Assembly: GCA_029556615.1 (NCBI GenBank)
Contig: JAKQDD010000031.1
Coordinates: 1 to 64,000 of the forward strand
Direction of reading: 5' to 3'
Origin: Verrucomicrobiota bacterium
GTDB lineage: Bacteria; Verrucomicrobiota; Verrucomicrobiia; Limisphaerales; J093
Length of the DNA stretch: 64,000 nucleotides
Shown: positions 46,571 through 57,100 of the stretch, one piece after another
Layout: each line of letters begins with the position of its first letter
Numbering within the stretch: position 1 is the first letter of the stretch
Made by a program: the position numbers and the translations under genes
Notes under the pieces: generated by a model
What the model was told of the DNA's origin: nothing
The model's input: only the letters and a program-made list of their open reading frames with translations
The model's database searches: none

Positions 46571-48097
46571 ATGTTCGCCAAGGTGTGTTCCGCCGCGGTT
46601 CTCGGCATCGAAGCCTATCCTGTCGTCGTCGAGGTGAATTCCGATTTCGGCGATACCGTCATTGTGATCGTCGGCCTGCCGGACACCGCGGTCAGAGAGT
46701 CCCGCGACCGGGTGGTGACGGCACTGAACAACGGCGGCTTCCGGTTCCCCCTGGGCCGCACCACGATCAACCTGGCTCCCGCTGACGTCCGGAAAGAGGG
46801 CCCGAGCTTCGATCTCCCGATCGCCCTGGGCCTCCTCGCCGCCAGCGAACAGATCAGCGACTCGCCCCTCGAAGACTACTGCGTTGTGGGAGAACTGGCC
46901 CTCGACGGCACCGTTCGCCCCGTCAAGGGCATCCTCTCGATCGCGCTCCGCGCGAGGGCTGAAGGCTGGTCCGGAATGCTGGTGCCCACGGAAAACGCCT
47001 CCGAAGCCGCCGTGGTCCAGGGTCTTGATGTCATTCCCGTCCCCAATCTCCGCGCCGCGGTCTCCTTCCTCGAAGGCGACGTCCGGCTCGAACCCACCCG
47101 CGTCGATGTCAACCGCCTCTTCGCCCTGCCCAACGACGACGATCTCGATTTCGCCGAGGTCAAGGGCCAGGAATCCGTCAAGCGCGCTCTCGAAATCGCC
47201 GCCGCCGGCGGTCACAACGTCCTCCTGATCGGTCCGCCAGGAACGGGCAAGTCGATGCTCGCGCGCCGGCTTCCGGGGATCCTGCCGCCGCTCACCCTCG
47301 ACGAGGCGCTCGAGACCACCAAGATCCACAGCATCCTGGGCCTGCTCGCCCCCGGCCAGGCGCTGGTCACCCGGCGTCCCTTCCGCACCCCGCATCACAC
47401 CGCCAGCGACGCCGGCCTCCTCGGCGGCAGCATGAACCCGACTCCCGGCGAGATCTCGCTCGCCCACCACGGCGTTCTCTTCCTCGATGAACTGCCCGAG
47501 TTCAAACGCAGCGTGCTCGAGACGCTCCGCCAACCGCTCGAAGAAGGCCGCGTCACCATCTCCCGTGCCGCCGGCACCGTCACGTTTCCCGCCGAGTTCA
47601 TGCTCATCGCCGCCATGAACCCGACTCCTGACGGCAGAATGCCGGGCGAATCCCGGTGTTCGCCCCGCGAGATCCAGAATTACTTGAGCCGCATCTCAGG
47701 GCCGTTGCTCGACCGCATCGACCTCCACGTCGAGGTCCCCGCCGTCCCGTTCCGCGACATGACCGCCTCGACCCCAGGCGAATCGTCGGCGACGATCCGG
47801 GACCGCGTCGTCGCCGCCCGCCAACGCCAGCAGGCCCGCTTCGCCCACCGGCCCCGCGTCGCCTGCAACGCCCGCATGCAACCCCGCGATCTCAAGGCCT
47901 GCTGCGCGCTCGACGAGTCCACGCTCGAGTTGCTTAAGACCGCCATGGCCGACCTCCGCTTGAGCGCCCGCGCCTTCGACCGGATCCTCAAGGTGGCGCG
48001 GACCATCGCCGATCTCGCCCACGCGGATCGGATTGCCTCCGCACATGTCTGCGAGGCTGTCCAGCTCCGCAACCTCGACCGCCAGCTCTGGGGATAG
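46571..48097 (+). CDS. comM: YifB/ComM family Mg-chelatase-like AAA+ ATPase
   Basis: A 508-residue protein. The N-terminal Lon-protease-like domain begins VCSAAVLGIEAYPVVVEV and includes GLPDTAVRESRDRV and the conserved FRFPLGRTTINLAPADVRKEGPSFDLPIALG. The AAA+ domain has Walker A GPPGTGKS (about 221) and Walker B LFLDELPEF. A zinc-like or C-terminal helical domain completes it. In Vibrio and Haemophilus ComM is a branch-migration helicase aiding integration of transforming DNA. ATG 46571 is fixed by the family's MFAKVxSAAVxGI start. Confidence 0.95.
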   Translation: MFAKVCSAAVLGIEAYPVVVEVNSDFGDTVIVIVGLPDTAVRESRDRVVTALNNGGFRFPLGRTTINLAPADVRKEGPSFDLPIALGLLAASEQISDSPLEDYCVVGELALDGTVRPVKGILSIALRARAEGWSGMLVPTENASEAAVVQGLDVIPVPNLRAAVSFLEGDVRLEPTRVDVNRLFALPNDDDLDFAEVKGQESVKRALEIAAAGGHNVLLIGPPGTGKSMLARRLPGILPPLTLDEALETTKIHSILGLLAPGQALVTRRPFRTPHHTASDAGLLGGSMNPTPGEISLAHHGVLFLDELPEFKRSVLETLRQPLEEGRVTISRAAGTVTFPAEFMLIAAMNPTPDGRMPGESRCSPREIQNYLSRISGPLLDRIDLHVEVPAVPFRDMTASTPGESSATIRDRVVAARQRQQARFAHRPRVACNARMQPRDLKACCALDESTLELLKTAMADLRLSARAFDRILKVARTIADLAHADRIASAHVCEAVQLRNLDRQLWG

Positions 48098-48114
48098 AGC
48101 CCTCGTCAGGCTTC

Positions 48115-51100
48115 TCAGGGCAGAAGAACCACCCGGTAGTACCGCGCCCCATCGTCCGCAGGCGGCTGATCGGTATACGTCGCCGTGCCAGCCATCGCAC
48201 GGACATCCACCAACCGTTCCCACGAGCTGCCCCCAAGGGCCGAGTTCGCCTCGAGCCGGTAGGTCCAGCCGGGCGTCGTGCTCCAGACCAGCGTGACCTG
48301 CCCGGCATCGCCAAGACCGAGGCTCAGAAACTCGGGCGGCGGCGGCGGCGACGTGACGTTCCGTCCGCCCGGGGTGGGGCTGTCGAACATCACCGGGACA
48401 GCGCCCGGCAACCGCGGTTCCTCGTAGCCCCACGAGCCGTCCACCGGCAGACCGCTGTACTCGAGGAAATCGACCACCGCCGCCCGGCCTCCCTGCAGGC
48501 GGCTGAGGACGATCACGCCGGAAGGCGAGGGCAGCCGGAAATTGGCGTGCCACTCGGCCTCCGTTGCCTCCCCCGGTTCGGCATCGGCCCACACGATCCT
48601 GTACTGCCCGGCACCGAGGGTCGCGCCCGCCGGGAATGGCCATCGGTCGAGATCGCCGTAGCTCGTCGAGAGCGAATAGCCGTCGAGTGCGACCGGCGCC
48701 AGCTCCCCGTTCACGATCTCGATCCACGGGTCCCGGTCGCCGGCGGCATCGGTGATGCCCGTCTGGTTGTCGGCCAGCACCTCGTTCAGACTCAAGGCGG
48801 GGAACGGATCCAGGGTTTTGCGCACCGAATTCACCGCGCCCGGCGTGGCGTCGGCAGGCCGGACCTCGAGGACGTCCACGGAAGCTCCGAAGACCACGTC
48901 CGTGCTCCCGGAGCTGATCTGGTGAACCTCGGCCGCCAGCACGTTCTCCCCCTCTTGAAGGTTGTCGACAGCCTTGGTCACCGGCCCCTCCTCCGTGGCG
49001 TTGCCAATCGTCCGATTAGCGGCGCGCTGCCGCGCCGGGATCACTCCTTCGTCCATCCCGAGCCAGTAAAACGCCTTGCCGTTCAAATAGAACACGACGC
49101 CGTCATCAATCACGGTGCGCAATTGCAGCAGCGCGCCCTGGGGATTCCCCTCGAACGTGAACCGCTTCCGGAACAGGAAGCTCATCGGCCCCAGGGTCAG
49201 CGGAGTCCCCTTCGCGGCAGGGAGCGGATCGCCCTCGACATAGAGCAGCGCGTTGCCCTCAGGCCAGGCGCTGTCGTCGTATTCCCGATTCGTCCAGCCC
49301 GGCGCCGGATCCGCCGCATTCTGCCAGTAACGCCACGGCCCGGTCATGGCCGCCACCGTCACCGGAGGATTCGTGAGCGTGCCGGTCACCGCCAGCCAGT
49401 TCCCAACGCGCGCGTTGTCCTGTCGCGGGTCGATCAGCTGCAACGAGGGGCCGCCGCCATCCGCCGCGGCAGGCCAGGGCGCACGCCGCAGAAAGGTCAC
49501 TTCGTCCACGGTCTCCTCCCCGCCGGCACCCCCCGCACGGAGCAGGAGAATCGTGCCTCCCTCCGCCCCCAATTCGTTGGCGTAGTTCCCCAAGACCGTT
49601 GCCGCGCTGCCATAGACGTTCGTGAATCGTGCGAGATCCCGCGCGACGACCAGGAAACCGCCCGGCGCCAGCACCGCGCCGCCCGGGAACGCGTACGCGG
49701 TTCCCGTCAGCCGCCACCCGTCCAGGGGCCACGTGGTGTTCGTCGAGGTGTTATGAAGCTCGACGTATTCCGCGCCGCCAGCCGCGGGATGGTACATGAT
49801 CTCGTTGATCACCACCCGCACCTGCGGCACCACGGTCACCAGGAACTCCCGGGCCGCCGACGCCGCCTCGAGGGCATCGTCGGTCACGCGGACCGTGATC
49901 CGATTGGTGCTGGGCCCCACGTCCTCCCCCACAGCCCACAGGAAAACTCCCGTCTGCGGATCGATGCTCGCCGCCGCGGGCGCACCCGGGTCCAGACTGA
50001 AGCGCAGGTTCTGCGCGGGAAGATCCGTGTCCGACCCGCTGCTCCGGAACGAGAGAACCGAGCCTTCCAGCACCGTGTGATCCCGGATCGGATCGAGCGC
50101 GGGCGGCTCGTTCGCCTCATTCACCACGATCGAGACAGCCAGGGTCGAGGATGGGTGGCCGCCCGCTTCGGTCGCGCGCACGATGACATTGTACAAATCC
50201 GGGCCCTGGGCCTCCCCGGGTGTCCAGCGCAACACGCCTGTCGCCTCGTCGAACGTCAGCCCCAGGGGCCCCGAAACCAGACTGTAGACCACCGCCCGCG
50301 GCGGCGTGTCCGGATCCCGCGCACTCACCGCCAGCGTGAACGCGCTCAGCTCGTCCACGGTCTGCAGGCCCACCGGGGTGAACTCCGGCGGATCATCCGT
50401 TTCCCGGACAACCACCGTGAAAGCGGCAGCGGTCGTCAGCGGGTTGGCTCCGCTGTCCGTCACCCGGACGGTGATGACGCTGCTCGAGGGACCCTGGGCC
50501 TCCGTGGGCGTCCATGAGAACTCCCCGGTGCTCTCGTCGATGACCGCGCCTTCGGGCACCGCCCCCGTCAGGCGGAACCGCAGGGCCTGGGCCGGTTGGT
50601 CCGCATCCCGGGCCGTGACGCGAAAGACCAGCGGCGCGCGCTCGTCCACGGACAGGACGGGGATGGGATCGATCGCGGGCGGCTGGTTGACTTCCCGGAC
50701 CGTGATCCGGATCGATTGCGCATCCCAGCGGGCGGGCGTCCCGTCGTCCGTGACCCGCACGGCAATGACATGCTCGCCCGGACCGTCGCCCTCCGTGGTC
50801 AACCACGAGAAGACTCCCGTCTGCGGGTCGATTGCCGCTCCGGGAGGCGCCCCGAACAAGGAGAACGTCAGCGTCTGCCCTGGATCGGGATCCGTGGCCG
50901 CGGCGGTGAACCCCACCGCCTGTCCCTCATCGACATTCCAGTCCTCGAGAGACGCAAGCACGGGAGGCTGGTTGATCGTCGCGAACTCGTTGGGCCCGCC
51001 CGGCGTGGGCCGTCCCATGAACACAAACGGCTCGACCATGCCGTCCGGGATCCGGCCTTCGCTCATGTTGTTGGTCTGAACGCCAAAAGTCACGACGTCG

Positions 51101-54100
51101 ACCGGACGTCCGTCCGGCGTAAACAGGCCGATGGTGTCGCCGCCGGCCCCGAGCCGGAAGTCCGCATGCACCCAGCCGTTCGTCGATTGCTCCGGCTCCT
51201 CGTCCGCCCAGACCAGGAGAAAGCCGCCGGCGGGAACCACCGTCCCGTAGGGGATCACAAACTGACCCTTGTCCGACATGTCATCGGTGAGCGTGTAGGC
51301 GGAAAGATCCGCCGGCGCGGCGCCGGCATTGTACAGCTCGAACCAGTCGTCGGGTTCGTCGTCCGCAGGATCCAGCACCACACCGCTGTTGCTGGCCATC
51401 CACTCGTTGATGAAAACCTGGATCGGCAGCGTGCCGGGATCATTAGCCCCGCCGGCCGTCGGCACGTGGAACAACTGGCGGGTCTGAGGCTGGCCGTCCG
51501 GGTACGATCCGATCGATAACCCCGCCGGCAGGGCGCGGTAGTTGATGTAATCGATCACGGCCGGCGCGCCCAACTGCTCCCGCACCAGGGCAAGGGCGCC
51601 GTTGCCCGGGGCAAGCCGGAAGCTCGTGTGCAGTTCCTGGGCCACCGACTCGCCCGGCTCGCCGTCCACCCAGACGACCAGGAACTCCCCAGGCCCAAGG
51701 CTGGCCCCGGCGGGGAACGCCCACGCCGTCAAGGCCGCATAATCGGAGGTCAGATAGAACCCGCTCAGGTCGAGGGTGTTCGTGCCCGGGTTATGCAGTT
51801 CGACCCATGGATCTTGATCGCCGTACCGGTCGACAGGGCCGGCCCGGTTCTCCGGCTGCACCTCGTTGAGGAACAGCGGCGGGAACGCCGGAAGCGTCCT
51901 CGCCACGCTGTTCGCCCTCCCGGGCGTCGCCACCACCGCGTCGCCGGGACGCGACGCGCTCCAGTTGCCCACCCGCCAGTTGTCCTGGCGCGCATCGATC
52001 AACTGCAGCGACGGCCCCAGACCGTCGGCATCCACCGGCCACGGCGGTTCGTTGGCATAGTAAACCTCGTCGACAACCAGGTCCTCCGCCGGAGTGCCTC
52101 CCGGTTTGACCAACCGCAGGCGCTCGCCATCGTTCTGCAGACCGCCCGGGAAAAGTCCAACCGGCAGCACACCGAATCCATAGGCCGCCGCAAAGCCGTC
52201 CCGGTCGGCGGCCACCACCGCGTAGGCCCCGGGCCCAAGAACCACACCCGGCGGAAAGACAAACCGGACCCCCTCGAGACGCCAGCCGGAAAGGTCGTAG
52301 GTGGCACTGGTCGAGGCATTCCGCAGCTCGAGAAACGCGGCGTTCGGCCCGGCCGGGTTGTACTGGATCTCGTTGATCACCACCTGATCCACGGCGGCCG
52401 GCATCTCCGGCCCCGTATAGGTGACGGTGATGGAGGCCGACGCGCCGGCGATGACGGCCCCGCGGGAGTCATAGCCCACCAGCCGAAACAGGTTCGTGCG
52501 GTCGGCCAAGGCGACGATCGCGCTCCACGCGGTGGGGGTGGTCCAGGTCACGGAGAGGACAGCGCCGTTGACTTCCAGCGTCTTGACCGCCAGCGGCGCT
52601 GTCCCGGTGAGCGTGACCTGCTGTTGGCTCGTCGACCAATCGCTGCCACCGTTGCTCGTGATCGCAAAAGTCTTCGTGTCCATCGAGGCAATGCGGTTGG
52701 CCAGATAGTTGCGTCGCTGGGTCACCCAGCTCTTGATCGCGCGCGGATCCGGCAGCGTCAGCCCGTTGGCCGTCAGCGCGGCGTGGCGACCGTCCACGAT
52801 CGGATCGAAACGCGGGTTCTGGAGCGGGCCGGCCACGGCGTCCAGGTACGCCTGGAGGTACACCCGCCGGAACGCCGGCACGCTCGTGCCCCACAGCTTC
52901 GAGATCACCGGCTCGTTCACGGCAAAGATGTCCGTGCTGGGCCCGTCGCTCCCTGAGCCGAGCACCATGTCAATGTCCCACGGGATCATCTGGAACCGAC
53001 CGCCGACCGGCTTGTACAGGTAGGCGTTCTTCCCGCGGTTGTACCCGTAGGCGTCCCAGTTCCCCACGATGTGCTGCAGCGCAAAGACCCGCATCCAGAT
53101 CGCAATGTCCGCCTGGTTCTCGACCTGCGGCACCAGCGCGGACCCCGTCGCATTCACGGCCGTAACGAGATTGAAGAGGTTCGTGTAGTTGTTGGCCGAT
53201 TCCACCACCGCCCGCTTGCGCCAGGCCCACCGGTAACGCGCCGTCTTGTAGGCGCCGCCGGTCGTCGTGAACCGCTGCAGGGTCGCGTCCCGGCTGAACG
53301 TGAAACTCCCCCCGCCATCGTCGAACTCGAACCAGTCCTCGATCTTGTACAGGTCCCCGTCCTCGCCCGACGGCCACCAGCGGTCCACATACGAACCGTT
53401 GGGTTCCTCGGTGTCCTCGTAGACCAACTGTTTCCGAGCGCCGTTCTCGTAGAAGAGAACGTGCCGCCGATGGAGAGTCGGCACCCCAAGCTGGCGGCCG
53501 ATCCAGAAGGCCGCTTGCTCGCGCTGCGCGCTGTTGTCGTTCCCCAGGTTGCCCACGCTGACCACCGCCACGTCCCGCGCCCCGAGAAACCGGTCGTCCG
53601 TCGGAAACGTGAAGATGTAATCCACACCGACGCTCCCGCTGTGCCACGGACTGCCCTTGCCGCGCATCTCGATGTTGTACACCACGCGGCCGTCGTCATA
53701 CACAAACGTGGCATCCAGATTGTCGTTGGCGAGCGGTTCCCGGGACCGCAGGAGGTTGTAATCCGCCTGCCGCTGCCAGAGACGGTACACTCCCAGGTTC
53801 CCCACCGGCTGCGTTTCCCCCCATCGGATCAGACACTCGCGTGCGGGCGCATCCGCGGGATACCGCGCAGTCGCAGCGCCCGGTTGCGCGCCGTCCGTCG
53901 CCTCCACGGTGTAGGCGATCAGGGTCCCGGCCGACCGGCCCGAGATCAGACCCGAGTAGACGCCGTCGCCCGCCACGGCATCACCTCCCGTGCCGTTGTC
54001 GTTCATCGTGATCACCGTGGTGGTCGCGTTCGGGTCCAGCCGGTAGCGCAAGCGCACCAAGCTCACGCCGTCCGGATCCGTGGGCCGGACCGTGACCACC

Positions 54101-57100
54101 ACCGCCTTGCTCGCCGCAGGCAATGCGGGCGTGTGCGTCACTTCCACAAGAGCGGGACCCGCGTTGGCCACCGCCCGGCTGTTCCGGGCGCCCGGGGTCC
54201 CCAGGTTCGTCGGCAGCGCCATCCGCCCAACCGCCTCGAGATAGCTCCCCCGCGTCCGCAACATGAACTCGGGCCAGCCCTTCAGCCAACGGACCCTGGC
54301 TCGGAGAGTCGCCGTCGTGCCCTGCGTGAGAACCGGGCCAATGGGAATGTAGATCCGGTTGCAGGCCGTGTCCCCCCGGCCCGGGGCCCGCACATGAAGA
54401 CACCGGCTGTCCCCAACCCCGCCCGTGGCGTCCACGCTGCTCTTCCGGTGGTTCCCCTGCACCACCCAGGTCCCGAGCCCCGACTCGAAACCCGGGTGCG
54501 CGATCCGGTTGCCGCCGCTGCTCGGCAGCACCTCGACGTCGTCCACCAGGCACTCGCCTGGCCCCTGCAGCATGATCTGCAGGCGGTTGATGCTCCCCCC
54601 ATCGCCGTTGTCCAACACGCCCGTCGCCTCAATCGTGCTCCACGGCGCCTTGGCCGTCTCGTCCGAGTCGGCCCAATTCGACGGCCGCAGATGATCGCTG
54701 TGGGGATCGATCAGCTCCAGGCTGCTGCCCAACCCGTCGCTCCAGATTCCCCAACGGCCGCCCGTGGCGTACGTGACCTCGTCCACCACGATGAATAAAC
54801 GGTTCGTCTCCGGCAGACCATACTCGTTGGTCACAACCTCAAGATCCGGTTTCGCCAACGCAACCCGCTCGCCCCCGTTCGATAACGCCCCGCCGTAGTC
54901 GCCCAAAACACGGGACGGATCGAGCCCGGCGTGGTTCGACAGCAGCCGCAGTCGGCTCTTCGCAACCACCACGTAGCCGCCCGCATCCAGCGTGCTGCCC
55001 GCGGGAAACTGAAACTCGATCCCGTCCACAAACCGCCAGCCGGCCAGATCCACCGCCTCCTCCGTCCGATTGTGCAACTCGATGAACTCATCGGCGTCGT
55101 CGCCGGAGATCGGATTGTACAGGATCTCATTGATCACCACGCCGCTCACTTCGAACCGCTCATTCTCGTTGTCCGGCGAGGGCGCGACCAACCGACGCCA
55201 CTCGGGCGTCCCGTCCGGGAACCGGCCCGTGGCCACCCCCCGCTCCTGGTCGCCGTACCGGATGGCGTCCACCACCCGCGTCGCATTCGAGTTCAACAGG
55301 AACAACCGCCCGCCCGTCGCCCCCGGCCCGAACCCCAGCGCCGTCGTGTCGAAGGCGATGAACCCCCGCGCACCCACCATCGTCCGCTCCGGAATCCGAA
55401 ACCGGGCAACCGCCGGATCGTCGGTCAGGATGCAGCCATCGAGGTCGACCCCGGTGTTGTTGTGGTTGTAAAGCTCAATGAAACCTGCCTGCAGCTCGCC
55501 CGCGCCAACCAGGATCTCATTGATGCATACCCCCGCCTGTGGATCGGCCCGGATGGCTTCCATCGCCCCCGGCGATCCACCCACACGCCCGCTCGCCGCC
55601 CATGCGCGCGAATCATCCTCCCCGTAAGACGGCCGCGCCAATACCAGGGAATGCCCCCCGCCGTCCGCAGCGACCGGCCAGGGCGGTGCCGACCCGTAGT
55701 TCACCTCGAGCAGAATCGCCCCCTGCGGATTGCACAACTGCACCGTCCCGGCATCGTTCGGCAAACCCTCGGCACCCGCAAACGGACCCAGAACCCCCGA
55801 CATGCCGTAGATCGCCTCGAAAGCCGCCGGGTCGCGCGCGACCACCGCAAAGCCCCCCGCCGGCAGCACAAAGCCGTCCGGAAACGCAAACGCAATGTCC
55901 CCATCAAGTCGATGCCCGGTCAGGTCCTGCGCGATCAAATCCGCGTTGTACAACTCGACAAACTCCGCGGACCGGCCGTCCGCACGTTCCAGGGGATGAT
56001 AGAGGATTTCGCTCAAGACCAGCGGCGTCTGGCGGCTCGACGGCCCCAGGCGCTCTCCCGTGGGCGCCCACGCCGCCACCGAGGCTCCCGACACCAACCC
56101 CACGTCGCGGAAACCCGCCGTCGCCAGCACCGCCCGGTTCCGACTGGTCACCGCCAGCCCGAAATACACCGTCGATGGAAGACTCAGCGACCCGGAGCCG
56201 AGCAGGACCCACGCCTGGCCGTCATGACTGGCGTACGCGCTGAACACGTCCCCGCTCCGTTTCAATCGCAGCCAGGTCTCCGGATAGTTCGCCGGATGGT
56301 ACCCCGCCCGGCTCGGCGCCGTGCCCGCTGTGTTCCGCGCCATGAAGAAACAGCCCACCGTCGCCGGCGTGGCCAGGGCCGCCACAAACCGGCTGTTCGC
56401 GTCCAGGGTCTCCCGCACCATCAGCCCCGCCTTGGCAAACGGATCCGTCGGTTCAAATCCCGCCAGCCGCGCCCGAATGTCGAAATCGCCCGTCCGGTGT
56501 TGCCAGGCGAAATGGAGCGCGTCCACCGTGCCGCCCAGATCGCCGCTGCCGCGGACGTCCACGCCCCCCGCAACCGGCGTCGCCGAGCCCGCAAGCGGCG
56601 GCCCCCCAAGGTCGGACGGAGCATACTCCGTCGAAACAAACTCGACCCGCGTTTCGGGCAATACCACATTCGGGGTCACCGCGGCGTCCGTGACGCCTTC
56701 CACCGTCAGCGTGTAAACCGTCCCCGGCCGCATGGCCGACGTCGTCAGCAGAACCGCGTTCGAGCTCCCGCCAAACACCGCGCCAACAACGTTCACGTCC
56801 CCGCTGATCCTGTAGTGCGAGGGCGTGACCGCCGACGGCGCGGCAACCGGCTCGCTGAAGATGACTTCGAGTTGTGTCCACCCGTAGTTCTGCACCGAGG
56901 AGACCGCCGGAGGTGTTGTGTCCGGTGTCACCGTCAGCACCGCCTCGGCACTCTCGGCAACGCCAAGGTTGTTGCTCACCACACAGGAAAACCGCGCCCC
57001 CGCATCCGTCATGCGCACCGGCCCATAGACAAGCTCCGCCGCCCGCGCACCCTCGATCGCCACCCCGTTCCGCCGCCACTGGAATTGGTTGATGCCCACC

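Noticed and set aside
56440..56470. A GGTTCAAATCC word typical of a tRNA T-arm
   Set aside because: It lies in the coding sequence of the giant CotH gene, and no acceptor, D-arm or anticodon stems can be built around it.
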